From the NCBI GenBank assembly GCA_964517585.1, contig CAZFCB010000002.1, positions 1-51,631 of the forward strand: 51,631 nucleotides of DNA, given 5' to 3'. Every line of letters begins with the position of its first letter. Positions within the stretch are counted from its first letter, which is position 1. This document shows, piece by piece, positions 1 to 8,263 of the stretch. The position numbers and the translations under genes are program-made. The notes beneath the pieces were generated by a model that saw only the letters and a list, made by a program, of their open reading frames with translations, did not search any database and was not told where the DNA came from. The DNA is from JAGORY01 sp964517585 (GTDB lineage: Bacteria; Patescibacteriota; Gracilibacteria; Peribacterales; Peribacteraceae).

Positions 1-53
1 AGGGAAAAGGGTGAGAAGACCTTAATCCCTGCGCCAATAACTGGTATATACCC
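1..53 (+). repeat. 53-bp inverted repeat, left copy
   Basis: Identical over 53 bases to the reverse complement of 51577-51629. Bases 1-30 can fold as an imperfect hairpin (AGGGA/TCCCT outer and AAGG/CCTT inner pairs), and GGTATATACC near the inner end is a perfect palindrome. It ends 12 bases before a -35 hexamer, the same distance as in the right copy. The true outer limit is unknown because the window ends here. Confidence 0.9.
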
Positions 54-65
54 TCAAGCAGGCAC

Positions 66-94
66 TTGCTAAATAAATCAAAAGATAGTATAAT
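66..94 (+). promoter_or_regulatory. Sigma70-type promoter of the small gene
   Basis: TTGCTA, a 17-base spacer and TATAAT. The -10 is perfect. Transcription would start near 101, about 24 bases before the ATG at 125. Confidence 0.7.
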
Positions 95-124
95 AACAGC
101 ATTACTTCATACTCATACACATAT

Positions 125-235
125 ATGAGCCTCCACCTTCTTGATAAGGAGCAGCGCGAAAAGCTCCTTGTACTTTCCACGCTGTGGACAACGTTCGCAG
201 GAGCTTTCCTCCTTGTGATCACCAGTAATTACTAA
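125..235 (+). CDS. Small putative single-pass membrane protein (36 aa)
   Basis: Not recognised. Residues 1-13 are charged (MSLHLLDKEQREK) and residues 14-33 are largely hydrophobic, so a small single-pass membrane protein is inferred. The argument for a real gene is context: a near-consensus promoter ends 30 bases upstream and an intrinsic terminator starts 31 bases after the stop, giving a self-contained transcript of about 195 nt. No Shine-Dalgarno is seen. A small RNA carrying a chance ORF is the main alternative. Confidence 0.5.
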   Translation: MSLHLLDKEQREKLLVLSTLWTTFAGAFLLVITSNY

Positions 236-266
236 ACGGAATACGAACACTGGATTGTCACCTACA

Positions 267-295
267 CGCACTCCGCGAAAGCGAGGTGCGTTTTT
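267..295 (+). terminator. Intrinsic terminator of the small gene
   Basis: Stem CGCAC/GTGCG extended by CGC/GCG around a GAAA loop, followed directly by five T on the plus strand. The minus strand lacks a T run, so it serves the plus-strand unit and not the converging SLH gene. Confidence 0.75.
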
Positions 296-305
296 AGACG
301 CAGAA

Positions 306-1976
306 TTACTGGAATCGCGTTCCCTGTGCGATAGGACTGGTACCTTCGATCCAGCGGAAAATACCAGACTCGTCCGTCCACTCCACGCTACCAAGGGACT
401 CCGGTGAGCCTGCAGCTTTTAGTGACGTTTCAAGGATAGCCTGCGTGCCGGGAGGCACGGAGACAGTTGCCTTAAGATCAAGGATGAGTGGTGATCCATT
501 GGACAGAGCTCCAATGGACTGATGAAGAGTTGAACATGTGATTTCCATCGATTGTTCATTGAGCGAGCAGGAAACACTCGCCCCAGATGCTCGATCCATC
601 AGTACCCAATGGCTGACGGTCACTGCGCTATTTTTTACGAGTGAAAATACAAGCTGTCGAAGTTTGAGATTTTTTGTCGGAATAACTGAGCCAAGAAAAG
701 AGTAACTTCCGATGACGATGTCGGTACCTGATGTAAGAGCTGCGGTCTCGGGAGAAACGCGAGTAATACTTGTGATACGACCAAATGCTGTCTGATGCTT
801 GGGGAACGGTCCGCTCAGAGGAATATTCGTCGTCGTATTCGACGTATCGCCTTTGAGCGTTACTGAGAGCGTACGAACTTGCAGCAGCTCATCGGCGAAT
901 CCTGCATTGTCGATAGTACGTATAACTGCCCGAAGGACAACTCGTACATCCGTATCGCTTGGAATAGTAAACTGACTCTCCGGCTGCACCTGAGCTTCGA
1001 ATGTCTGTTTATAATCAGACGTATCGTTATTGGTGCGACGTGTCAGTTTTGCTATGAGCTGCCCCTGCTCAGTCACAAGCTCCAAATACTCGATAGAACG
1101 CACTTCTTGGAAAAGCTTCACCTGTACGATCTGCACTGTTGCCGTCTCACCGTTACGACGGATCACACCATCGGCAATGGCATCTGTGGTGCTGCCGACA
1201 ACGAGAAAATGACTCGTCGACGGCAATGTGAAGAGTGGCGCTACCGATGACGACGACGGGGCTGACGATGTCACTGATGAACTGACGGAAGAAGATGAAT
1301 CCGAGGATGAGCTGGAAGAAGTCGACGGACTGTACTGCCCTGCTTCCGCCAAACGGTACTCCGAAAGTTTACCGGCCTTCTCGGCGATAAAAGCACCTGC
1401 AAGTCGTGCTGCCATGCCGCGTGTCATGGGCGTATCAAACGTGATGCGGGTAGGAATATCCACGCCCTTGGACACTGCAGCTTCATAGTATGGCTGTGCC
1501 CAATCTGCGCCTGTGACATTTGGCACAGAGTATCCAAAAAGAAGCACGAGCATTTTGAGTGCTGCATCGTACGTCACTGTGTCAGCGGGATCGAATGTCC
1601 ACTGATCTTCTGGAAGTGACGCATTGGCGTTGCCACGTACAATGCCTAATTCTTTTGCCGTGCATACATACGGAGCGAACCAATCCGATCCCTGTACATC
1701 CGGAAAACAACTTCGTGGAAATGAAGCCGGACGATAGCCTTCTGGGCTTGCGAGGATAGCAATTTTCAAAAATTCTGCACGATTCACAAGACGAGTAGGG
1801 CCAAAATGCCCCTCACCGTACCCCTGCACAATGCCTTCACTTGTGAGCAGGTTGATACCCGCTGCTTCGTGAGAATCCGGCCGGACATCGGAGTAATAAT
1901 TCGCAGGCTGAATACCGATAGCGAGTGCTGATAAAGGCACGAGAAATGCCGTCAGGAGAAGAATTTGTCTATGCAT
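306..1976 (-). CDS. Exported S-layer homology (SLH) domain protein
   Basis: Start taken at MHRQ, which gives a classical signal peptide (residues 1-20, ending LSALA). Another ATG lies at 2006. Three SLH-like repeats follow, at about residues 24-75, 85-140 and 150-195, with typical wording such as GYGEGHFGPTR and NRAEFLKIAI. A serine-rich linker spans roughly residues 215-245, and then about 300 residues of unrecognised, probably beta-rich, extracellular sequence. SLH domains usually bind pyruvylated secondary wall polymers, so a surface protein held non-covalently to the wall is inferred. Divergently transcribed from the gene at 2071. No Shine-Dalgarno. Confidence 0.85.
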   Translation of the reverse strand: MHRQILLLTAFLVPLSALAIGIQPANYYSDVRPDSHEAAGINLLTSEGIVQGYGEGHFGPTRLVNRAEFLKIAILASPEGYRPASFPRSCFPDVQGSDWFAPYVCTAKELGIVRGNANASLPEDQWTFDPADTVTYDAALKMLVLLFGYSVPNVTGADWAQPYYEAAVSKGVDIPTRITFDTPMTRGMAARLAGAFIAEKAGKLSEYRLAEAGQYSPSTSSSSSSDSSSSVSSSVTSSAPSSSSVAPLFTLPSTSHFLVVGSTTDAIADGVIRRNGETATVQIVQVKLFQEVRSIEYLELVTEQGQLIAKLTRRTNNDTSDYKQTFEAQVQPESQFTIPSDTDVRVVLRAVIRTIDNAGFADELLQVRTLSVTLKGDTSNTTTNIPLSGPFPKHQTAFGRITSITRVSPETAALTSGTDIVIGSYSFLGSVIPTKNLKLRQLVFSLVKNSAVTVSHWVLMDRASGASVSCSLNEQSMEITCSTLHQSIGALSNGSPLILDLKATVSVPPGTQAILETSLKAAGSPESLGSVEWTDESGIFRWIEGTSPIAQGTRFQ

Positions 1977-2043
1977 AGACATATGGTGGCTTGCGAAGGT
2001 CTGCATGCGCAAGTCAGGAGGCGGAAATGATATGGAATAGTCA

Positions 2044-2072
2044 TTGAAGAAAAGAGTGTTTTACGGTATAAT
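2044..2072 (+). promoter_or_regulatory. Candidate promoter overlapping upstream ATGs
   Basis: TTGAAG, a 17-base spacer and TATAAT (2067-2072). It overlaps both upstream candidate start codons (2044 and 2071), so if it is used the protein must begin further downstream. Confidence 0.5.
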
Positions 2073-2466
2073 GAATAGAAATTCACATATTCCACACACA
2101 TCCATAGCTGATAGCGCGACTTTCGCCGGCTTGCCACCGCCACCGCTCCTCATGAGCGGCGAGGAATTGTATGAGATGATCATGGGATCTATCGAACCTG
2201 ATCTTTTGCTGTCCAATATGTCACAGATTGTTCTCGAGATGGAATATGACACGCAGGACGTACAGACGGAGCGGATAGAACGTTACAATCGTGCCTTTGC
2301 CGAATATGATCGCAGACTCGCAGAACACAAACGAAATTGGGACAAATCCTATAACGCCTATCGCCGTGCTTCTATGGAAAGTCTTACCGGTTTCCTGAAG
2401 GCAGCGGATACAGATCGTATGGCAGACATCGAGGCGCAGCTCAGTAGTCCAACACTATACATATGA
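2071..2466 (+). CDS. Conserved hypothetical, first gene of a coupled pair
   Basis: 131 residues from the ATG at 2071; no function recognised. The N-terminal 26 residues are low complexity and proline-rich. The rest is acidic/basic and helical (MSGEELYEMIMG, then a charged helix around EYDRRLAEHKRNWDKSY). No signal peptide or membrane segment. The start is uncertain: a -10 hexamer covers 2067-2072, and the next in-frame ATG is at 2152, just before the most protein-like part (104 residues). The stop overlaps the next start as ATGA (2463-2466), so the two products are probably made together. Confidence 0.65.
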   Translation: MNRNSHIPHTSIADSATFAGLPPPPLLMSGEELYEMIMGSIEPDLLLSNMSQIVLEMEYDTQDVQTERIERYNRAFAEYDRRLAEHKRNWDKSYNAYRRASMESLTGFLKAADTDRMADIEAQLSSPTLYI

Positions 2467-4376
2467 AGCATTCTTTTCATATCGACGGCAATATCAATCT
2501 CCGTGAAGCTCGCTTGCTATGCATGTCCCCCTTCGCACACGGGCCTGAGCAGCAGCCACAGGCTGATCCGAATCAACCAGAAGTTCTTCATGTTCATCTT
2601 AGCCCTGACCAACTCACATCAGAGCATCTACGACTTATTGAGGAAAGACTAGGGGGACTCCACAAGCAGACAGAGGAAACTGTGTCGAGTGAACTCGATG
2701 CATTTGTTACGACGGTGCAACGTAATGTTGACGCGATCAACTCAAGTCCAGGAATCTCAAAAGATATCTTGCAACAGTACATAAGGGGATTAAATGACCA
2801 GCTTCATCTCAAGGGATACCACATAGGTATGATTGGAAAGAGGGTGACAATTTCTCCGCATAATCCAAAAGTGTTTGCACCAGAGGTGATTGCACGAAGG
2901 GACAAAATCAGAGAATTGAAAGAAAAAATTGCTGCAATAGACGAAAATATCCGACTCCTCATGCGTGGTTATGCAAAGAATGGTGCTGAATACAAAAGAT
3001 TCAAACATGCTTCAACTCGGCCCAGAAATCAGGCACCCGAAATTACACGTCCTCTCATGGAGCTTGAGCAAACAGCGATGCAGGATCAGTTAGATCCTAT
3101 GCGTCAGCTGAAAGCACAAAAAAATCAATTGCTGCAAGAGCTCGCTGGTATAACATCGGGCGTCATCAAAGTGCCGGTACCATTGGAAGGAGGTCTACCG
3201 GAAGATCCTAGCCTCATCAATGATCCACGCTTTGCCGCAAGTGGAGATAGTGATGGTACGCGCTTCAATCTGACTGGCGCGCCAGGTGGCATCGGTCCTG
3301 ACGGATTACCATTGCAAGAGGGGCTGCCAAATGCCGCTGAACAGGCGCAAATCCTCCGCTACTGCGCACGCTGGAGGGACTGTAAGACACAGGAGGAACG
3401 CGATACCGTCGAAGGCTTCCTGATGATGAGCGGAGTCAATGTGGACAGCAGTGATCTCGCGCATGATGAGATTGTGATGGTGACTCCGGAAGAGCGAGGC
3501 ATCCAATTCCTCATTGGACTCGTGCACGTGCTCAAGTCATTCATCGACCGCTTGAACAAGAAGAAGACGGATATTGAAGGCGCAAATGTTGGTGAGAAAG
3601 ATCCGTCAGAGATGACAACGGAGGAACGACTAACGGAAAAAGAGAGCAACGACAAAAAGCTTATTGACCTTAAGGATAAGAAAGAGAAAACCGAAAGTGA
3701 TATGAAGGACATCGAGAAGAAATTGAATAATGTTTTTGAACCTCCATCCGACGAGGTGAAGACGAAGTTAGAAAGTGATCTGAAGCAGAAGAAAGAAGAT
3801 CTTAAGACCATCGATGAGGAGATCAAAAAACTTGAAGAGCGTAATGTGGCTTTGGCAAATCCAGAAACGTCGAAAGAGGATGAGGAAGGCATTTTGAAAG
3901 AAGATCAGCTGCAAGAAGATCCTGTGTACAAATATTTTATCGAATTCAAAGTAAAGACAAAGTTGATGCTAGGTGAAGCTATGAACCAAATTTTGACGTC
4001 CGGTGATGTCGAAAAGAATGTGCGAAGGCTTGCGAAAGCATTAGGATTTAATCTTTCAGATAGTGTCGATTTAGCTGACATTATTAAAGATATGTCGCCA
4101 ATTTTATTGAAGATATTTGAATCTCAAATCGATGATTCATCGATCGAAAAGAATCGCGAAGGTAAGTATCGCGTTCGACTCGATTGTAGGGAGTCTTTCC
4201 ATCAAGCACAGAATATCGGACTCATAGACAAGACTGAAACTCTGAGCCCAGAAACAATTTCTCAAATCGCCTCACAAATGAGTTCTGGAGGCGGTTTACC
4301 ATGTAGAGGGCAAGGTTTGACGGTTATTTCAGATTTCATGGATTCGAAGGATTTCCGATTCGGTAGAGGAAGATAG
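2463..4376 (+). CDS. Large coiled-coil hypothetical protein (637 aa)
   Basis: No family recognised. No signal peptide or membrane helix, so probably cytoplasmic. Residues 30-240 are helical with charged heptad-like stretches. Residues about 240-300 are Gly/Pro-rich. Residues about 355-470 form a strong coiled coil, very rich in Lys, Glu and Asp. The C-terminal 150 residues look globular and contain two cysteines. Coupled by ATGA overlap to the preceding small gene. A structural or scaffolding role is only a guess. Confidence 0.75.
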   Translation: MKHSFHIDGNINLREARLLCMSPFAHGPEQQPQADPNQPEVLHVHLSPDQLTSEHLRLIEERLGGLHKQTEETVSSELDAFVTTVQRNVDAINSSPGISKDILQQYIRGLNDQLHLKGYHIGMIGKRVTISPHNPKVFAPEVIARRDKIRELKEKIAAIDENIRLLMRGYAKNGAEYKRFKHASTRPRNQAPEITRPLMELEQTAMQDQLDPMRQLKAQKNQLLQELAGITSGVIKVPVPLEGGLPEDPSLINDPRFAASGDSDGTRFNLTGAPGGIGPDGLPLQEGLPNAAEQAQILRYCARWRDCKTQEERDTVEGFLMMSGVNVDSSDLAHDEIVMVTPEERGIQFLIGLVHVLKSFIDRLNKKKTDIEGANVGEKDPSEMTTEERLTEKESNDKKLIDLKDKKEKTESDMKDIEKKLNNVFEPPSDEVKTKLESDLKQKKEDLKTIDEEIKKLEERNVALANPETSKEDEEGILKEDQLQEDPVYKYFIEFKVKTKLMLGEAMNQILTSGDVEKNVRRLAKALGFNLSDSVDLADIIKDMSPILLKIFESQIDDSSIEKNREGKYRVRLDCRESFHQAQNIGLIDKTETLSPETISQIASQMSSGGGLPCRGQGLTVISDFMDSKDFRFGRGR

Positions 4377-4404
4377 AAATCACCACTGAGAAATCAGGGT
4401 GAAG

Positions 4405-4413
4405 TGGTATACT
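4405..4413 (+). promoter_or_regulatory. Extended -10 for the gene at 4421
   Basis: TGg-TATACT followed by 7 bases and ATG. The predicted transcript starts at or next to the start codon (leaderless). Confidence 0.6.
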
Positions 4414-4420
4414 GTGACGC

Positions 4421-4573
4421 ATGAATCCAAAACCACTTCCTGTACCAAAGAAGAAACCAAAGACACACATTGCGGGATCCATCTTGGATTTTGTTTCATG
4501 GGGAGTACGTGAAATTGCGCTCCCTGTACCAGACTCACTTGTTGCCGCCATGAAGCGGAAGAAACGGAGGTAG
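4421..4573 (+). CDS. Small basic protein (50 aa), unknown
   Basis: Not recognised. The N-terminus alternates Pro and Lys (MNPKPLPVPKKKPKTH), the middle (residues 17-43) is amphipathic or hydrophobic, and the C-terminus is KRKKRR. An extended -10 ends 7 bases before the ATG. It lies 44 bases after the coiled-coil gene. Basic ends around a hydrophobic centre suggest membrane or nucleic-acid contact, but no function can be assigned. Confidence 0.5.
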   Translation: MNPKPLPVPKKKPKTHIAGSILDFVSWGVREIALPVPDSLVAAMKRKKRR

Positions 4574-4613
4574 AAGCGTTGGCCTGCCATCCAGAGCACA
4601 GCGAGTGCGTAGG

Positions 4614-4633
4614 ATGGTGCCCAGGAGAGGACT
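4614..4633. repeat. Duplicate of tRNA-Leu 3' end
   Basis: Twenty bases identical to 4714-4733, which hold the encoded CCA, discriminator, 3' acceptor strand and part of the T arm of tRNA-Leu. The offset is exactly 100 bases. Between the copies lies a hairpin (GGCAAGC 4671-4677, GCTTGCC 4691-4697) and no gene. It resembles an attachment-site scar. Confidence 0.8.
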
Positions 4634-4714
4634 CTTCGATCGCACTTCACTCCGTTCAGCACAAGCTCAGGGCAAGCTTGAACATTGATGGCTTGCCATG
4701 AGATCGAGATCGAA

Positions 4715-4800
4715 TGGTGCCCAGGAGAGGACTTGAACCTCCATATCCTTGCGGATACCAGCTCCTAAGGCTGGCGCGTCTGCCATTTCGCCACCTGGGC
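4715..4800 (-). tRNA. tRNA-Leu (anticodon UAG)
   Basis: Type II tRNA of 86 nt with encoded CCA. The acceptor stem is GCCCAGG/CCTGGGC with discriminator A. The anticodon stem CCAGC/GCTGG encloses CTTAGGA, giving anticodon UAG. It has a long variable arm (TATCCGCAAGGATAT) and a T loop of TTCAAGT. It reads CUN leucine codons. Both of its ends are partly duplicated in the flanks. Confidence 0.95.
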
Positions 4801-4853
4801 ACAGGATTACTGTCTTAAGAAGAAGAATCTAGAAGCAACTGCCATGGAGTTTA

Positions 4854-4883
4854 CCCCGAGTTTTTCGAGGGGCCACCTGGGCA
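4854..4883. repeat. Perfect hairpin plus 12-bp copy of tRNA-Leu 5' end
   Basis: CCCCGAG-TTTTT-CGAGGGG is a perfect 7-bp hairpin (4854-4872). It runs into GCCACCTGGGCA (4872-4883), identical to 4790-4801, the 5' end of tRNA-Leu. Position suggests either a leader structure for the tRNA or a recombination remnant. Confidence 0.65.
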
Positions 4884-4917
4884 ATGCGGTCAGTATACCG
4901 ATACTTGCTCCGAATGC

Positions 4918-5862
4918 TCATGACCTTACAGCGATGAACAGTTGTTTGTACTTCTGCTCTATTTCTTCATACTTTCTCGCAAGCTCATTGCTGATCAGTC
5001 TTTCTGTGCGATGCAGCTCAGATTCCGACTGAGATTTTCGTCCATAGAAATCATTATCGATCTCGTTCTTGCGCCGGATAGATTCTTGCACAATCGCTGC
5101 TTTGCGCTCATTCCATTCATTATCTACTTTCTTGCGCTTCACACGAACCTGCGCTTCTACGGCAGCGCGAATGTGCACTATTTGTGCTGGCATATGCCCA
5201 GATGCTGCAGAAGCAAGCATGCGCATACCTTCGTTTTCGACCTGCATCAACCGGCTTCTCTTCCACTCTTCCAACTGATACTCACGGACTTTGACATCAG
5301 CATCGATGACAGCTTTGCGAGCTCTTGCATCATGCTCTAAGGCTTCTTTGCGAAGAGTATCTGCATGTTCAGCATCATTCATTTTAGATCGATGAGCGTA
5401 CTCCGCTTGCTTTCGTTCACGCTCTTTTGCGGCACTGAGTTCGTTCTGTCTCTTCTCCATTGCCTGTTTGATGAGCGCGTTTTCATGAAGCTCTTTCATG
5501 TAACCCTGCTGCTGTTTTCTGCGCGCATCGCGAACTTTTTGTTCTTCTGCAATGAGCTCCCGTTGCTTGCCACGCCTTTTTTTATCTTCAGCTACTTCCT
5601 GCTCCCGCGTCTTCAGCATGCTGCGAAACTGTTTCTTCTCTTGTGATTTCTCTCTGTTTTTCTCCATCGCTTCCTTCATAGCTTCCTGTGACTTCTGCGT
5701 TTCAGCTTCCCGACTAGCGATGATCTTCTGTTTGATCTCTTTCTCGTGTTCAGCCCGCTTGCGTCCAAGCTCAGCCGCACGCTCAATATCAGCCTCGCGA
5801 CTTTCGCTGGAAGCAGCATCGGGAATTTTTGGTGCAGTGCCGAAAAAATCGGAATCATCCAT
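4918..5862 (-). CDS. Highly charged coiled-coil protein (314 aa)
   Basis: No family recognised. After about 20 acidic/neutral residues (MDDSDFFGTAPK) almost the whole chain is predicted continuous helix, rich in Lys, Arg, Glu, Gln and Ala, with a short hydrophobic break near residue 215. No signal peptide or membrane segment. Likely a cytoplasmic rod or filament-like protein. The composition resembles TolA or band-type coiled coils only superficially. The start is fixed by an extended -10 ending 6 bases upstream. Confidence 0.8.
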   Translation of the reverse strand: MDDSDFFGTAPKIPDAASSESREADIERAAELGRKRAEHEKEIKQKIIASREAETQKSQEAMKEAMEKNREKSQEKKQFRSMLKTREQEVAEDKKRRGKQRELIAEEQKVRDARRKQQQGYMKELHENALIKQAMEKRQNELSAAKERERKQAEYAHRSKMNDAEHADTLRKEALEHDARARKAVIDADVKVREYQLEEWKRSRLMQVENEGMRMLASAASGHMPAQIVHIRAAVEAQVRVKRKKVDNEWNERKAAIVQESIRRKNEIDNDFYGRKSQSESELHRTERLISNELARKYEEIEQKYKQLFIAVRS

Positions 5863-5868
5863 CTCGTT

Positions 5869-5877
5869 ATTATACCA
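5869..5877 (-). promoter_or_regulatory. Extended -10 for the coiled-coil gene
   Basis: TGg-TATAAT-aacgag-ATG on the minus strand: a perfect -10 with its last base 6 bases before ATG, so +1 falls on the A of the start codon. Confidence 0.75.
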
Positions 5878-5889
5878 GAAAAATGGCTT

Positions 5890-6084
5890 CTAGCCTACTT
5901 TGGCAGTGTAATTGCTCACTGGTTCTGCTTTGAAAGAAATCAACAGGAGCGGGTTTCCTACCCGCGTTTGGCAACTATCATCAAGCTCGGCAATCCGCAG
6001 GAATGAATCCTGCTCCTGTGGGCAGATGTACTTCTTCAGTCGATGCCACTTTGTTTGCAGCTTCAGTGAGTATTTACTTGGCAC
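5890..6084 (-). CDS. Short ORF immediately after aspS (64 aa)
   Basis: A GTG-initiated ORF beginning 2 bases after the aspS stop. The sequence is protein-like (basic N-terminus, then CPQEQDSFLRIAELDD and a hydrophobic stretch) but not recognised. Its start position fits translational coupling to aspS. It could be a small translation-linked protein or a non-coding tail of the aspS mRNA. Confidence 0.4.
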   Translation of the reverse strand: MPSKYSLKLQTKWHRLKKYICPQEQDSFLRIAELDDSCQTRVGNPLLLISFKAEPVSNYTAKVG

Positions 6085-6086
6085 TG

Positions 6087-7853
6087 CTACACCTTCTCCT
6101 CCACGCTAATCTCCAGTTCTTTCAGTTGCTCCGCTGAAACTGGTGAAGGGGCACCAAGCATCAGATCTTTCGCTTTCTGATCTTTCGGAAACGGAGTCAC
6201 CTCACGAATATTAGGTTCGCCTGCAAGGATCATGACGATGCGATCGATCCCGTACGCAAAGCCTCCGTGTGGAGGGGCACCATAGGAGAATGCTTCGAGC
6301 ATGTGACCGAAACGTTTTTGCTGATCTTCGGGAGAAATGCCGAGCATCTCGAAGACTTCTGCCTGAAGAACGGGGTCATGAATACGGATAGAGCCAGAAC
6401 CAAGCTCGTAGCCGTCGAGCACGAGGTCGTAGCAAATAGAATGCACGGTAAGGGCTTCTTCTTTACGACGCTTCCATTCTTCTTTGTTCGGACTCGTGAA
6501 TGGATGATGGCTGAATGTGAGTGAACCATCGTCGTTCTCCTCAAACATTGGAAAATCTGTCACCCAAAAGAGTGCATGCAGAGTGGTGTCAATCAGATTG
6601 AAACGCTTTGCGGCTTCTAGGCGAATGCGGCCAAGGGAAGCACAGACGATCTTCACTGTGTCAGCACCGAAAAAGAGTGCGTCACCTTCTTTGGCACCCG
6701 TAGTTTTCTGCAACTTCTCAAGGAAACCTTCTTGAAAGAATTTCAGGAGAGGAGACTGTGGGCCTTCTGGCTTGAAGAGAATATAGGCAAGTCCTTTGGC
6801 TTTCAGTTCACGTGCAAGTGCCGTCCAGGTATCTATTTCACTTCTCGCGAGTGAAGCACCACCGGGAATTCTGATGGCCCGTACAACGCCTGACTTTGAC
6901 GCGAGAGCATCTTCAAAAACTTTAAACCCACATCCTTTACTGATCTCAGAAACATCGACAATCGGAAGATCGAACCGGAGATCAGGCTTATCTGATCCAT
7001 ACGTATCCATCACGTGTTGCCATGTGAAGCTTTCGACCTTACCCCACTTCAATTTTTTCGGGCTGCACTGTTTGAGTATTTCTTCGATGGAGCCCTGAAT
7101 AATGCTCTGAACGTCTGCCTGTTCACAGAAGCTCATCTCGAAATCGAGCTGGAGAAATTCTGGCTGACGATCGCCACGAAGGTCTTCGTCACGGAAGCAC
7201 CGTGCAATCTGAAAGTATCGATCAAGGCCGCCAACCATGCAAAGCTGCTTGAGTTGCTGCGGGGACTGCGGAAGCACAAAGAAGTTTCCTGGGTAGACGC
7301 GAGAGGGGACGATGTATTCTCTCGCTCCTTCCGGCGTGCCCTTGATGAGACATGGCGTGTCAATTTCTAAGCAATCCTGCGCGATAAAATACTGTCGAAT
7401 AATCTGAAAAACTTTGGAGCGGAGTGCGAGATTTTTCTGCATCTTGGCACTACGAAGATCAAGATAACGATACTGAAGACGTAGTTCTTCGTTGACCGCT
7501 ACAGTATTGTCTATTTCAAATGGAGGAGTTTTTGCACGGCTGAGAATCTCCAGTTTTTCAACGGTAATCTCAATCTCACCTGTTGTAATCTTCGCGTTTT
7601 CCATACCGACAAGACGTTTCGTCACCGTGCCTGTCACTTGAATGACCCACTCAGGACGAATGGTCTCTGCGAGTGCAAAAAGCTCCTTGGCAGTTTCAGG
7701 GTGACAGACGACTTGCGTGATGCCGTATCTGTCGCGGACATCCAGAAAGATGAGTCCACCATGATCACGCCGCGTACTGACCCAACCACAGAGGGTAGTG
7801 GATGACCCCGCGTTTTTTAGGGTGAGTTCGCCGCAGGTGTGGGTGCGCAACAT
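6087..7853 (-). CDS. aspS: Aspartyl-tRNA synthetase, probably non-discriminating
   Basis: Class II synthetase of 588 residues, the usual bacterial length, charging tRNA-Asp with aspartate. The N-terminal OB fold (residues 1-100) binds the anticodon. TPEGAREYIVPSR lies at 173-185 and motif 2 (FRDEDLRGDRQPEF) at 220-233. The GAD insertion follows, then motif 3 (GGFAYGIDRI) near the end. HGG at residues 31-33, where E. coli has LGS, is the signature of enzymes that also charge tRNA-Asn, implying Asp-to-Asn amidation elsewhere in the genome (inference). The start is MLRTHTCGEL; the frame stays open for 53 codons upstream, but that sequence overlaps the four-helix-bundle gene. Confidence 0.96.
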   Translation of the reverse strand: MLRTHTCGELTLKNAGSSTTLCGWVSTRRDHGGLIFLDVRDRYGITQVVCHPETAKELFALAETIRPEWVIQVTGTVTKRLVGMENAKITTGEIEITVEKLEILSRAKTPPFEIDNTVAVNEELRLQYRYLDLRSAKMQKNLALRSKVFQIIRQYFIAQDCLEIDTPCLIKGTPEGAREYIVPSRVYPGNFFVLPQSPQQLKQLCMVGGLDRYFQIARCFRDEDLRGDRQPEFLQLDFEMSFCEQADVQSIIQGSIEEILKQCSPKKLKWGKVESFTWQHVMDTYGSDKPDLRFDLPIVDVSEISKGCGFKVFEDALASKSGVVRAIRIPGGASLARSEIDTWTALARELKAKGLAYILFKPEGPQSPLLKFFQEGFLEKLQKTTGAKEGDALFFGADTVKIVCASLGRIRLEAAKRFNLIDTTLHALFWVTDFPMFEENDDGSLTFSHHPFTSPNKEEWKRRKEEALTVHSICYDLVLDGYELGSGSIRIHDPVLQAEVFEMLGISPEDQQKRFGHMLEAFSYGAPPHGGFAYGIDRIVMILAGEPNIREVTPFPKDQKAKDLMLGAPSPVSAEQLKELEISVEEKV

Positions 7854-7894
7854 GAAGGCAGGAAAGGCAGAAAAGAAAGAGAGGGCAGAAACCG

Positions 7895-8257
7895 TTACTT
7901 TGCTGTCATAAGCTTTGTGAGTAGGTATGTTAAACGGGCACAGTGATCTTGTATATCCTTTTGAGCTTCTTCCGTAACGTACCCTAAGGAAGTAGAGAGA
8001 TCGATATGACAATCTACTTCGACTGCGGAACCGCGTGCTCTTGCATAAAATAATTCACGATTTGCCTGTGTTGGCATTGCAGAACCTTCCGCAATATTAG
8101 CCATCACCGAACTCGACGCTCGACGTAGTTGGCTAGTCAAAATGAACAACTCTTCTTTTGGAAATTTTTTGGTGAGTTCATACACTTTTATTGTTAATTT
8201 TTTTGCCTCCTGCCAAACAATAAGTTTCCTGAAGCCATTGTCATATCTTCTTTCCAT
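7895..8257 (-). CDS. Four-helix-bundle protein (23S rRNA IVS family)
   Basis: 120 residues with the hallmark sequence of the S23/IVS four-helix-bundle family (TIGR02436): FRKLIVWQEAKKL, LTSQLRRASSSVMANIAEG and a tyrosine/arginine-rich third helix. The first members were found encoded in 23S rRNA intervening sequences; free-standing copies are frequent in CPR genomes. The biochemical role is unknown. Upstream of aspS by 41 bases and probably co-transcribed. TGa-TAGGAT ends 6 bases before the ATG. Confidence 0.9.
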   Translation of the reverse strand: MERRYDNGFRKLIVWQEAKKLTIKVYELTKKFPKEELFILTSQLRRASSSVMANIAEGSAMPTQANRELFYARARGSAVEVDCHIDLSTSLGYVTEEAQKDIQDHCARLTYLLTKLMTAK

Positions 8258-8263
8258 ATCAAT

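Noticed and set aside
3359..3892. A 177-codon Ser/Phe-rich frame on the minus strand
   Set aside because: It lies wholly inside the coiled-coil gene at 2463-4376 and mirrors its Lys/Glu codons.
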